Assembly (NCBI GenBank): GCA_036488815.1
Contig: DASXGX010000042.1
Span: 1-64,000 of the forward strand
Length of the DNA stretch: 64,000 nt
DNA from: Roseiarcus sp036488815
GTDB lineage: Bacteria > Pseudomonadota > Alphaproteobacteria > Rhizobiales > Beijerinckiaceae
Direction: 5' to 3'
Part shown: in pieces, positions 42,562-51,003 of the stretch
How positions within the stretch are numbered: the stretch's first letter is position 1
Layout: each line of letters begins with the position of its first letter
Program-made: the position numbers and the translations under genes
Notes under the pieces: generated by a model
Told to the model about the DNA's origin: nothing
Databases searched by the model: none
Seen by the model: the letters and a program-made list of their open reading frames with translations, nothing else

Positions 42562-43553
42562 GGCCTGCCGCCTTCTGGTTCCGCGTGTAGCGAATGAAGC
42601 GCCCGGCCCTCGAGAACCTGCCAGCCGATCAGGCTCGGCACGCCGAACACGAGATCGGGCACGCGTTTGATCAGCGACATGGCGATCGCCACGTCCGCCG
42701 GTACGCCGAAGATGGCGCAAAGGGCGATCAGGCCGCCCTCCTGCGCGCCCAACGCGCCAGGGATCGCGAAGGCCGCCCCTCGGATGGCCTGCATCAGACT
42801 CTCAATGACCAGCGCCTCGGAATAGCTCGCCCGAAATCCCATGCAGGCGAGCACGGCCCAGACCTCGAAGGCGCCGACCAACCAGACGGAGGCGTGGATC
42901 ACAAAGGCGACGGCGAAGCCGCCGCGGTTGGAATAGATGGCGGCGAAGCGGCTGTAGAGCGCTTCGATGGCCCCAAAAGACAGCCATTCCCGCTCTCCCG
43001 CGAGACGCCGGAGCGCGGCCGTGACGAATCGCTGCCCGACCGGGCGCTGCGCGAGATAGAAGCCGCCGAGCGCAGGAATGGCGGCGACGACGACGATTGC
43101 GACGGTGCCGCGGATCGAATCCTCGCTGCGCATCGAGGCCTGGGTCGCCAGGCCCAGAATCGCGAACAGGAATTGGGTCACCGCCTGGACGAGGACATCG
43201 ACGATGACGCTCGCCGCCGAGAGCGACGCTGGCGCCCCGCGCAAGGTCAGCGCGCGCGCGCCGATGACTTCGCCGCCGATCTGGGTCATCGGCAGCAGGG
43301 CGCTGGCGCCCTCGCGCAAGAACCGGATCAGCACGCAGGTCCAAGCCGTCGGCCGCCAGCCGCTCTTGGGAAACAGGAAATACCAGCCGAGGCCCGCCGC
43401 GGAGACGGCGACGCCTCGCAAGACGACGACGACCACTACGCCCCAGCCCGCCGCGGCGACGGCGTCGAACACCGGGCCGGCGCCGGTCCAAAGGATAAGA
43501 CCAAGGACCGCACAGGCGCTGGCTGCCCAGGCGAGCTTGCCAATCACGCCCAT
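42558..43553 (-). CDS. hpnL: HpnL family integral membrane protein
   Basis: A 331-residue polytopic protein of the lysylphosphatidylglycerol synthase transmembrane-domain (flippase-like) family. Repeated hydrophobic helices are evident; conserved blocks include RFLREGASALLPMTQIGGEV and IRGAAFAIPGALGAQEGG. It was named for its presence in hopanoid clusters and may move hopanoid intermediates across the membrane. ATG 43553 is chosen over an in-frame TTG at 43559. First gene of the hpnL-I-J-K operon. Confidence 0.87.
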   Translation of the reverse strand: MGVIGKLAWAASACAVLGLILWTGAGPVFDAVAAAGWGVVVVVVLRGVAVSAAGLGWYFLFPKSGWRPTAWTCVLIRFLREGASALLPMTQIGGEVIGARALTLRGAPASLSAASVIVDVLVQAVTQFLFAILGLATQASMRSEDSIRGTVAIVVVAAIPALGGFYLAQRPVGQRFVTAALRRLAGEREWLSFGAIEALYSRFAAIYSNRGGFAVAFVIHASVWLVGAFEVWAVLACMGFRASYSEALVIESLMQAIRGAAFAIPGALGAQEGGLIALCAIFGVPADVAIAMSLIKRVPDLVFGVPSLIGWQVLEGRALHSLHAEPEGGRP

Positions 43554-43712
43554 GCTCAAAACTTGCTCATGCTAAAAATTTTACCACTCCCGCAAGGGTA
43601 TGGCGTCGGCGCCGCCCGCTGCGCGCGCAACCTACCCGTCCTTGCGAGATTTCGCCATTCGATTGTCTCGATTAGCCTGAGTTAAGACTTCGGTTCGCCG
43701 ATTTTACGCCTG

Positions 43713-44348
43713 TCAGGAGCGACTTCGCGGCGGCAATTCGCCTAGGAAGGCAGTGGTTAGCCGCAAGTCCTGCTGGCTTAGACCATGATTTGACGGCAAG
43801 ATTTCATGCCGAACCTCGGCGCCGGCGTCTCTGAGCATCCTCGCGAGCCGAGCCGCATTGTCGGCGGGCGCGATCGCGTCCAGCGCGCCCGATAGGACGA
43901 GCGCCCGCTTTCCCGCCAGATTTGGGTGCGGCGGCGGATCGTCGAGCGGCGCCATCGCGCGAATCAGTACGGCTGCGTCGAGCGCTTCCGGGCGCAGCAG
44001 GAGCAGAGCGGCGGCGATGTTGGCGCCGTTGGAGAAGCCGACGGCGACCGGCGCGCTCAATTGATAGGCGCGCCGCGCCTCGGCGACGAAGTCGGCCAGC
44101 TCGTACGCGCGGCGCCGAACGTCCTCTTGGTCGAACACGCCCTCCCGCAGGCGGCGGAAGAATCTCGGCATGCCGTTCTCCAGCACCTTGCCGCGCGGCG
44201 ACAGCAGGGCCGAGCCGGGGGCGACCGCCCGTCCGAGCGCAAGCAGGTCCGTCTCGTCTCCGCCCGTTCCATGCAGCAGCAAAATAGGCGGCGCCTGAGG
44301 GTCGGAGGCCGGTTCGAACGCGTGGACGAAGGAGAGAGCGTCGGTCAC
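43713..44348 (-). CDS. Alpha/beta hydrolase, phospholipase/carboxylesterase type (MhqD-like)
   Basis: A 211-residue serine hydrolase. The oxyanion segment is LLHGTGGDETDL, the nucleophile elbow GFSNG, the acid lies in LSGALDAIAP and the histidine in PSNHGLSQQD. The GTG start overlaps the dioxygenase stop as GTGA, so the two are co-translated. The pair resembles the MhqD/MhqO-type quinone and hydroquinone detoxification genes of other bacteria; substrate specificity is inferred from that pairing. Confidence 0.82.
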   Translation of the reverse strand: MTDALSFVHAFEPASDPQAPPILLLHGTGGDETDLLALGRAVAPGSALLSPRGKVLENGMPRFFRRLREGVFDQEDVRRRAYELADFVAEARRAYQLSAPVAVGFSNGANIAAALLLLRPEALDAAVLIRAMAPLDDPPPHPNLAGKRALVLSGALDAIAPADNAARLARMLRDAGAEVRHEILPSNHGLSQQDLRLTTAFLGELPPRSRS

Positions 44349-45292
44349 GGCGGCGCGCTCAAGTCGAGTTTGGGCAGCGCCGCCTCAATGGCGCCGCGAT
44401 GGGCTTCGAGGAAAGGAGGCAGCTTCAGCGCCTCCCCGAGGGTCGCCACGGATTCGTCGACGGCAAAGCCCGGCGGGTCGGTGGCGATCTCGAACAGGAC
44501 ATGGCCGGGCTCGCGGAAATACACCGAGCGGAAGTAATTCCTGTCCTTCTGCTCCGTCGTGCGGACCCGGTGATGCTCGACGAGCTTGTGCGCCATTTCC
44601 GCCTGATCGGCGTCGTCGGCGGCGCGGAATGCGACATGGTGGACCGACCCTGCCCCTTGCCAGCCGCGGGGGAAGCCGCCGATCGCGCGAATGTCGACGA
44701 TTGCGCCCGCCTTGGCCCCGGGCGCCCGATAGCGCCGGATCGCCCCTTCGGTGGCGGCGGCCTCGAAGCCGAGCACGTCGGTCAGGATGTCGCCTGTCGG
44801 GACGCCGTCCTCTAGCAAAAGCGTGACGCTGTGAAAGCCGCGGATTGCGAACTCGGACGGGATGTCGCCGGCGCTCCATGCCGGTTCCGCTTCAGCGCCA
44901 GGTTGCGCGACGAGCGCCAGATTCGCCCCCTCTGGATCGGTGAAGGTGAGGACGCTCTCCCCCAAGCGTCTCACCAGCGCTTCGTGCTTGACGCCTTTCT
45001 CCAGAAAGCGATGGGTCCAATAGCCGATCGCCCCTTCGGGCACGCGAAACGCCGTCTCGCCCGTCTCGCCGACGCCGAGGCGGCCGGCCGGAACGCCCTC
45101 CCAGGGAAAGAACGTCAGAATCGTGCCGGGGCCGCCCGTCTCGTCGCCGTAATAGAGGTGATAGGTTCCCGGATCGTCGAAGTTGACCGTCTTCTTGACG
45201 AGCCGCATGCCGAGCGTGCGAACGTAGAAGTCGAGGTTTCGCCGAGCGGAGCCGGCGATCGCCGTGACGTGATGAATGCCTCTGGACAGCAT
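44345..45292 (-). CDS. Ring-cleaving dioxygenase, glyoxalase/extradiol type (MhqO-like)
   Basis: A 315-residue protein of two vicinal-oxygen-chelate domains. Metal-site candidates are GIHHVTAIAG near the N-terminus, SVHHVAFRA in the second domain and the terminal Glu in PGHVLFEIATDPPGF. This arrangement matches MhqO/MhqA hydroquinone dioxygenases that protect against quinones. It is divergent from a TetR gene 150 bases away, its probable regulator, and coupled to the downstream esterase. Confidence 0.85.
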   Translation of the reverse strand: MLSRGIHHVTAIAGSARRNLDFYVRTLGMRLVKKTVNFDDPGTYHLYYGDETGGPGTILTFFPWEGVPAGRLGVGETGETAFRVPEGAIGYWTHRFLEKGVKHEALVRRLGESVLTFTDPEGANLALVAQPGAEAEPAWSAGDIPSEFAIRGFHSVTLLLEDGVPTGDILTDVLGFEAAATEGAIRRYRAPGAKAGAIVDIRAIGGFPRGWQGAGSVHHVAFRAADDADQAEMAHKLVEHHRVRTTEQKDRNYFRSVYFREPGHVLFEIATDPPGFAVDESVATLGEALKLPPFLEAHRGAIEAALPKLDLSAPP

Positions 45293-45407
45293 CGTATCGT
45301 CTCGCTTTCACCGCAAACGCTCGATGAGAGTACCGGAAACTGCCGGCGGCGTCTTGGCTGATGACGCCTACCTTTTGCCGATTTGAACTTGTCTTTCCCG
45401 CGAGCGT

Positions 45408-45445
45408 TTGACAAGATCAAGACGACCGGTCATATTATAAATATG
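45408..45445 (+). promoter_or_regulatory. tetR promoter with an overlapping operator palindrome
   Basis: TTGACA (45408-45413), a 17-base spacer and CATATT (45431-45436) form a good promoter. The -10 box is one arm of the perfect palindrome CATATT-ATA-AATATG (45431-45445), whose other arm contains the tetR ATG. Transcription would start at or next to the start codon, giving a leaderless or nearly leaderless mRNA. The palindrome fits TetR autorepression. Confidence 0.6.
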
Positions 45446-46018
45446 CCAAAGCCCAATGTTCGCGAGCAGCTTTTGACCGCCGGTTTGGAGACGCTGCATA
45501 AGCGCGGCTTCAACGCGACATCGGTGGACGACATCGCCAAGGCGGCTGGAGCCCCCAAGGGCTCGTTCTACAATCATTTTTCCAGCAAGGAGGACTTCGG
45601 CGCGGCGGCCGTGTCTCTCTACGCCGAAAAAGTGGGGACGCGTCTCGCCGTCCTCGACGAGCGTGGGCTCGCGCCTTTGGAACGGCTTCGCCGCTATTTC
45701 GAGGCGATGGCGGAGCTAAGCGCCGCTCCGGACGCTCCGGGGTGCCTGCTCGGCAATTTCGCGGCCGAACTGTCGAGCCAGAGCCCAGCGATCCGCGAGC
45801 GCGTCTCAGCGGCCTTCGCCGACTGGCGGCTCGCCTTGGCCCGGGTGATCGCCGAGGCGCAGCGCGGCGGGGATATCCGCGCCGAATCCCCGCCGGAGGC
45901 GCTTGCGGCCTTCCTGATCGATGCGTGGGAGGGAGCCTTGCTGCGCACCAAAGTCGAGCAGAGCCCGGCGCCGCTGAGAGGGTTCCTCGATATCGCTTTC
46001 ACCAAGATTCTCACCTGA
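45443..46018 (+). CDS. TetR/AcrR family transcriptional regulator
   Basis: A 191-residue regulator. The N-terminal helix-turn-helix is clear (REQLLTAGLETLHKRGFNAT, then VDDIAKAAGAPKGSFYNHF). The ligand domain has the PDAPGCLLGNFAAELS block of the AcuR/YezE-like group that senses reactive electrophiles. The ATG at 45443 lies within the operator palindrome. It is divergent from the dioxygenase-esterase pair, with an SDR 58 bases downstream. Confidence 0.88.
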   Translation: MPKPNVREQLLTAGLETLHKRGFNATSVDDIAKAAGAPKGSFYNHFSSKEDFGAAAVSLYAEKVGTRLAVLDERGLAPLERLRRYFEAMAELSAAPDAPGCLLGNFAAELSSQSPAIRERVSAAFADWRLALARVIAEAQRGGDIRAESPPEALAAFLIDAWEGALLRTKVEQSPAPLRGFLDIAFTKILT

Positions 46019-46076
46019 GGGCGCCCGATGGGGCGTCCGCAGGGCAGGGCGATCGTGCCCAAAAAGGAGCCAAGCC

Positions 46077-46787
46077 ATGAAAATCGCCAATTCCGTAGCC
46101 TTCGTCACGGGCGCCAACCGCGGGCTCGGCCTCGCCTTCGCGAAGGCCCTGCTGGCGGGCGGGGCGCGAAAAGTCTACGCTGGCGCGCGCGATCCGCGTT
46201 CCGTGAAGCTGCCCGGTGTGACGCCGGTTCGCCTCGACGTCACCGATCCCGCGACCATCGCGGAGGCCGCTGCGACGTGCGCCGACGTCAATCTCCTCAT
46301 CAACAACGCAGGAATCGCGACCGGTAGCGCACTCCTCGGCGCAGACGCGATCGAAGCCGCGCGTCGGGAATTGGAGGTCAATTATTTCGGTCCGCTTCGG
46401 ATGAGCCGCGCCTTCGCGCCCGTGCTCGCGGGCAACGGCGGCGGAGCCATCGTCAATGTGCTGTCCGCGCTGAGCTGGGTCAGCATGCCCGCCTGGGCGA
46501 CCTATAGCGCGTCGAAGTCGGCCGCATGGTCGCTGACCAACGGCCTTCGCAACGAACTTGCGGCGGCGCAGGGCACCCAGGTCGTCGCGCTGCATGTCGG
46601 TTACATCGACACCGACATGACGGCGGGCGTCGACGGGACGAAGTCGCGGCCGGAGGACGTCGTTCGGGCGGCGCTGGAAGCGCTCGAAGCCGGGCGAGAC
46701 GAAGCGCTCGCAGACGAGGCGGCGCGCTTCGTCAAGAAAGGCCTGTCCGCCGAACCCGGCGTCTACCTCGCCGCCGCGCGCGGCTGA
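46077..46787 (+). CDS. SDR family oxidoreductase
   Basis: A 236-residue short-chain dehydrogenase of the C-factor-like type. The cofactor motif is VTGANRGLGLAFA, with INNAGIATGS and the catalytic TYSASKSA. AAGGAG is suitably spaced from the ATG. It probably forms a transcript with the upstream tetR gene and may reduce carbonyl products of electrophile stress; the substrate is unknown. Confidence 0.85.
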   Translation: MKIANSVAFVTGANRGLGLAFAKALLAGGARKVYAGARDPRSVKLPGVTPVRLDVTDPATIAEAAATCADVNLLINNAGIATGSALLGADAIEAARRELEVNYFGPLRMSRAFAPVLAGNGGGAIVNVLSALSWVSMPAWATYSASKSAAWSLTNGLRNELAAAQGTQVVALHVGYIDTDMTAGVDGTKSRPEDVVRAALEALEAGRDEALADEAARFVKKGLSAEPGVYLAAARG

Positions 46788-46824
46788 GCAGCTTAAGGCC
46801 GCTTCGCCGACGCGCGGGCGGCCG

Positions 46825-47853
46825 CTACCGCGCGAGATGTCTGTCGAAGAAAGCCGCGATCTCGCCGAAGGCTTCCGCGGTCTCGGGCGCGGTGTCGTCA
46901 AAGAGGTAGTGGGCGTGGGCCTGCCCCTCGTAGACGTGAAGGTCGGCGACGACGCCGGCCTGCCGCAGTTTGCGATGCACTCTGACCGTGTTGCTGAGCA
47001 GAAGGTCGCGCGTTCCGCTGGTCAGGATGGTCGGCGGGAAGCCGCTGAAGTCGCCATAGACCGGCGACAGCAGCGGATCGGCGAGATCGTGGCCGTTGGC
47101 GTAGAACAAGGTGGCCGCGTGGCAAAGGCCATCGCGCGACACCAGCACGTTGTCCAACGTCTCGTTGGTGTAGAACGTGTCGCCGACCTTGGTCGTGTCC
47201 GACATGGGCGTGCCGGAGGCGATGGCGGCGGGCAGCGGCAGGTTCTCGGCCTTGGCGCGCAGCACCAGGGCGAGAGTCAGCGCGCCGCCCGCCGAGGTGC
47301 CGAAGACCGCCATTTTTGCCGGATCGGCCATCTTCGAGGCGGCCTTCCAGGCCGTCGCCGCATCGTCGATCGCGGCGGGGAAGAAGGCTTCCGGCGGCAT
47401 CCGATAGTCGACCGAAATCACCTTGAATCGCCCGAAACCCGCCATCAGGACGGCTTCGGCGAGCCCGGCCTCGCCGGGGCTCATGACGTAGCAGCCGCCA
47501 TGCAGATGAATAATCAGCCGGTCGCGGTTCTCCGGCGCGATCTCCTTCGGCGTGACGACGAAGGCGCGCACGCCGTCGATCGTCGTCTTTTCATAGGAGA
47601 CGCCGAGGCGCTCGCAGGTCGCGGGGAGCTTGGCGATCGCCAAGACGGCGCCCGCATCGACGATCGTCTTCCATTCGGCGTTCGTCGTGGGCCGGAGCTT
47701 CCACGTCGGGCGCGGCGGCGCGGCGATGATCGCGCGCATTTGCGGGCTGACGTCGGAGGGGGCCGGCACGACCCGCGCGGGGAGGTTCAGGCCGTCGGCG
47801 AAGTGGCCGCCGGCGCCGGGGGACGACGTTTCGGCGATCGAGCGTGGGTTCAC
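46825..47853 (-). CDS. Alpha/beta hydrolase, hormone-sensitive-lipase type esterase
   Basis: A 342-residue esterase. The oxyanion motif is HLHGGCYV, a HGGG variant with Cys in place of the third Gly. The nucleophile elbow is GTSAGGAL, the acid lies near ILTSGTRDLL and the histidine in YEGQAHAHYLF. The start is GTG at 47853, with GGAGG six bases upstream. It converges with the SDR gene, with only 37 bases between them. The natural ester is unknown. Confidence 0.85.
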   Translation of the reverse strand: MNPRSIAETSSPGAGGHFADGLNLPARVVPAPSDVSPQMRAIIAAPPRPTWKLRPTTNAEWKTIVDAGAVLAIAKLPATCERLGVSYEKTTIDGVRAFVVTPKEIAPENRDRLIIHLHGGCYVMSPGEAGLAEAVLMAGFGRFKVISVDYRMPPEAFFPAAIDDAATAWKAASKMADPAKMAVFGTSAGGALTLALVLRAKAENLPLPAAIASGTPMSDTTKVGDTFYTNETLDNVLVSRDGLCHAATLFYANGHDLADPLLSPVYGDFSGFPPTILTSGTRDLLLSNTVRVHRKLRQAGVVADLHVYEGQAHAHYLFDDTAPETAEAFGEIAAFFDRHLAR

Positions 47854-47946
47854 GCAAACCTCCTTCCGAATGCGATTCCAACTTTCGGCGCCGCAGGGCG
47901 GCGGCCTCGTTCCTTCGACGTCCTCTCGAGGTAGGACGCTTTTCCG

Positions 47947-48993
47947 TCAGCCGCGATCCACGCGGAGGCGTCTGCGCAACGCGCCGAACGAGATGAGGCG
48001 CTGCGCATCCTCATCCCACAGCGCGTAATTCACGCATCGCAAGCTCTGCCATAGCGTCAGGCGGCTGATCTTGCCGAGCTCGGGATGGTCATGCAGCACC
48101 TCTCGCAGGCGATAGAACGGAATGCGGCTTGAGAGGTGATGCACATGATGAATGCCGATATTGGCGCTGAACCAGCGCAAGAGAATCGGCAGATCGTAAT
48201 ACGAGGAGCCGTGCAGCGCCGCCTCAGGCAGCGTCCAATGGGGCTCGCGCGCCCAGCGCGTATCTTCGAACTGGTGCTGAACGTAGAACAGCCAGACCCC
48301 GATTGTCGCCGCGACCATGAAAATGGGCCCGTGGATCATCAGGAACGCCCGTGGCCCGACCAGCCACATCAGCAAAGCGACGACGGCGGCGATCGCTGCG
48401 TTGGTCGACATCGTGGAAACCCACGGCTTCCAGCCGGCGCCGCGCATGAGGCCGAGCGGAGCGCGATGCTGGAGAAGGAAAAGGTAGGTGGGCCCGATGC
48501 CGAACATGATCAGGGGATGGCGATAGAGGCGGTAAGCGAAGCGTTTGCGCCAGCCGAGGCCGAGGTATTCCCGGACGGTCAGCGTCTCGATGTCCCCCAG
48601 GCCGCGGCGGTCCAGATTGCCGGCGGTCGCGTGATGGCTCGCATGGATGCGCTTCCAGTAGTCGTAGGGAGTCAGCGTGACGACGCCGACCACACGCCCG
48701 ACCCAGTCGTTGATCGCCCGGCTGCGGAAGAACGAACCATGGCCGCAATCGTGCTGGATGAGGAAGAGCCGCACGAGAAATCCCGCCGCGGGCAGCGCCA
48801 ATGCGAGAGTCAGCCAATAGCTTATGTGCATCAGCGCCCACATGGCCGCCCATAGCGCCGCGAGGGGCGCGGCGGTGACGGCGATCTCGATGAGGCTCGA
48901 TGCTAGCTTCGGGTCGCGATAGCGCGCGAGGATGCCGGGAAGCCGTTGCGTCTCCGGCAGCATGGGCGGGGTATGAAGGGGGTTGTGGTCCAT
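47947..48993 (-). CDS. Membrane fatty-acid desaturase
   Basis: A 348-residue di-iron membrane desaturase. The three histidine boxes are present: HDCGHGSFF, HASHH and HHVHHLSS. Paired hydrophobic segments flank them (ALWAAMWALMHISYWLTLAL and a second block after GRVVGVVTL). It introduces a double bond into acyl chains of membrane lipids; the position (delta-9, delta-12 or other) is not readable. It is divergent from ddl across a 163-base region that contains CtrA-type sites. Confidence 0.88.
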   Translation of the reverse strand: MDHNPLHTPPMLPETQRLPGILARYRDPKLASSLIEIAVTAAPLAALWAAMWALMHISYWLTLALALPAAGFLVRLFLIQHDCGHGSFFRSRAINDWVGRVVGVVTLTPYDYWKRIHASHHATAGNLDRRGLGDIETLTVREYLGLGWRKRFAYRLYRHPLIMFGIGPTYLFLLQHRAPLGLMRGAGWKPWVSTMSTNAAIAAVVALLMWLVGPRAFLMIHGPIFMVAATIGVWLFYVQHQFEDTRWAREPHWTLPEAALHGSSYYDLPILLRWFSANIGIHHVHHLSSRIPFYRLREVLHDHPELGKISRLTLWQSLRCVNYALWDEDAQRLISFGALRRRLRVDRG

Positions 48994-49085
48994 GGCGCGC
49001 CGAGTGGCCCGATCAATGCGGCATTTGGGTGGCGCTGTCCAGCGGCGCTGGCGAACTGCGCCAAGTTCGTGCGCTGGCGATCAGG

Positions 49086-49101
49086 TTAAGGCCCCATTAA
49101 C
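49086..49101 (+). promoter_or_regulatory. CtrA-type binding site 1 upstream of ddl-ftsQAZ
   Basis: TTAAGGCCCCATTAAC exactly matches the CtrA consensus TTAA-N7-TTAAC. It lies 56 bases before the ddl start codon. Confidence 0.7.
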
Positions 49102-49110
49102 GCCCTAGCC

Positions 49111-49125
49111 TTAATTCTAACTTAA
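49111..49125 (+). promoter_or_regulatory. CtrA-type binding site 2 upstream of ddl-ftsQAZ
   Basis: TTAATTCTAACTTAA matches TTAA-N7-TTAA and follows site 1 by ten bases, 32 bases before the ddl ATG. Two adjacent sites make a chance match in a GC-rich genome less likely. Confidence 0.65.
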
Positions 49126-49156
49126 TTCGACCGGCCCGCGCCGGTTTGGAGGAATC

Positions 49157-50077
49157 ATGAAACACGTTGCCGTGCTGATGGGCGGCTGGTCGGCCGAGCG
49201 GCCTGTGTCGCTCAACTCGGGCCGCGGCTGCGCCGACGCGCTCGAAGGCAAAGGCTATCGCGTTTCGCGCGTCGACGTCGGCCGCGACATCGCCGACGTT
49301 CTGGCGAAGTTGAAGCCGGACGTGGCGTTCAACGCGCTGCATGGGCCAGATGGCGAGGGCGGCACGATCCAAGGCGTGCTCGAGCTTCTCCGCGTTCCCT
49401 ATACCCATTCAGGCGTCCTCGCCTCGGCGCTGGCGATGCAGAAAGACCTCGCCAAGGTCGTGCTTAAGGCGGCGGGCGTGCCCGTCGCGCCCGGCCTCAC
49501 CGTGGATCGCCGCGAGGCCGCGCGGCGGCATGTTATGGAGCCGCCCTATGTGCTCAAGCCGGTGGCCGAGGGCTCGTCGTTCGGCGTCGTCATCGTCAAG
49601 GAGGACCGTGCGCATCCGCCGCAGGAGGTCGGACGCGAAGATTGGCCTTACGGCGATCGTCTGATCGCCGAACGCTTTGTCGCCGGCAAGGAACTCACCT
49701 GCGCCGTGATCGGCGACCGCGCGCTCGACATCATCGAGGTCCAGCCGGTGTCGGAAGCCTTCTACGGCTATGACGCAAAATACGCCAAGGGCGGCTCCGT
49801 TCACATTCTTCCCGCGAAAATTAAACCGAAAATTTACCATGAGGTCCAAGAGTTGTCCCTACGCGCCCACCGCGCGTTGGGATGCCGCGGCGTCAGCCGG
49901 GCCGACTTCCGGTGGGACGAAACGAGGGGAGAATCCGGGGAACTCGTCTGTCTGGAGGTGAACACGCAGCCGGGGATGACGGAGACTTCGTTGGTGCCGG
50001 AAATGGCCGCGTACGCGGGCCTTTCCTTCGGTGATTTGGTGGAATGGATGGTGGAGGACGCTTCGTGCGATCGTTGA
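49157..50077 (+). CDS. ddl: D-alanine--D-alanine ligase
   Basis: A 306-residue ATP-grasp ligase making the D-Ala-D-Ala end of peptidoglycan precursors. MGGWSAERPVSLNSG and NALHGPDGEGG form the N-terminal substrate loop; PPYVLKPVAEGSSFGVVIV is the ATP-grasp loop; LEVNTQPGMTETSLVPEMA binds metal and substrate. First gene of the division operon. murB and murC, which often precede ddl, are absent here, so the cluster starts at ddl. Confidence 0.94.
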   Translation: MKHVAVLMGGWSAERPVSLNSGRGCADALEGKGYRVSRVDVGRDIADVLAKLKPDVAFNALHGPDGEGGTIQGVLELLRVPYTHSGVLASALAMQKDLAKVVLKAAGVPVAPGLTVDRREAARRHVMEPPYVLKPVAEGSSFGVVIVKEDRAHPPQEVGREDWPYGDRLIAERFVAGKELTCAVIGDRALDIIEVQPVSEAFYGYDAKYAKGGSVHILPAKIKPKIYHEVQELSLRAHRALGCRGVSRADFRWDETRGESGELVCLEVNTQPGMTETSLVPEMAAYAGLSFGDLVEWMVEDASCDR

Positions 50078-51003
50078 GCGAAACGCTCGGGTTCCGGCCT
50101 ACGCCGCAGCCGGCGTTCGCCCTCGCACGCCCCGCAGCGTCTTCGCCGCGGGTGCTGTTGCGGGGCGAGCGCGCGGTGCGCGGCCTGACGCGCTGGCGCA
50201 TGTGGCTGGACCGGCCGGCGCCGCGTGGGGTCGGCCTTTGCCTCGCCGCCGGCCTCCTCATCGGCTCGCTGCTGTTCGGCGCCAAGCTCGGCGGCGAGTA
50301 TCAGGCGTTCGTCGCTGTGGAAGGCGGGATCGGCGATGTCGCCGCGCGCGCGCTCGGCTTCGGCATAGACGTCGTCACCATTTCCGGCGAAGCCCAGCTC
50401 ACCGAGCCCGAGATTCTTTCGCTCGCCGGCATCACTCCCAAGGAGTCCGTCCCGTTCTTCGACGCTGCGCAGGCGCGCAAGAACCTCGAATCGCTACCGC
50501 TCATCAAGCAGGCGAGCGTGCGCAAGCTTTATCCCGACCGCATCGTCATCGACATCGTCGAACGGACGCCGGTCGCGCTGTGGCAGAAGGACGGCGACGT
50601 CCGCTTGATCGCCGCAGACGGCGCGGTGATAGCCGAAATGCGCGACCAGCGCTTCGCCTCGCTTCCGTTCGTCGTCGGCGAGGGCGCAAACGAGCGCCTG
50701 AGCGAATTTTCCTCACTGCTCGACGCTTCTCAGGAGCTTCGCCCGAAGATCGTCGCCGGCGTGCTGATCGGCGAGCGGCGCTGGAATCTGAAAATGAAAT
50801 CTGGCCTCGAGGTGAAGCTGCCCGAGAACGATCCGCTGTCGGCGATGGCGGAGCTGGTCTCGCTGCAGCGTCAGTCGCGCATTCTCGATCGCGATCTGCT
50901 GAACCTCGACTTTCGCGTTCCCGGCAAGGTGTTTGCGCGGCTCTCCGAGGAGGCTGCGGCCGCTCGCGCCGAGACCCGCCCGAAGAAAGCGGCCGCGCAA
51001 TGA
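50065..51003 (+). CDS. ftsQ: Cell division protein FtsQ
   Basis: A 312-residue bitopic divisome protein linking FtsB/L to the cytoplasmic machinery. A cytoplasmic N-terminus is followed by one membrane helix (VGLCLAAGLLIGSLLFG), a POTRA domain (VVTISGEAQLTEPEILSLAG) and the FtsQ domain (VRKLYPDRIVIDIVERTPVA). The start is GTG at 50065, with GGAGGA six bases upstream, overlapping ddl by 13 bases; an ATG at 50044 is in frame but lacks a site. A Lys/Ala-rich tail ends the protein. Confidence 0.91.
   Translation: MRSLSETLGFRPTPQPAFALARPAASSPRVLLRGERAVRGLTRWRMWLDRPAPRGVGLCLAAGLLIGSLLFGAKLGGEYQAFVAVEGGIGDVAARALGFGIDVVTISGEAQLTEPEILSLAGITPKESVPFFDAAQARKNLESLPLIKQASVRKLYPDRIVIDIVERTPVALWQKDGDVRLIAADGAVIAEMRDQRFASLPFVVGEGANERLSEFSSLLDASQELRPKIVAGVLIGERRWNLKMKSGLEVKLPENDPLSAMAELVSLQRQSRILDRDLLNLDFRVPGKVFARLSEEAAAARAETRPKKAAAQ

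Noticed and set aside
43554..43600. A four-codon leader peptide before hpnL (ATG AGC AAG TTT TGA)
   Set aside because: Too short to support; no attenuator hairpin is visible.
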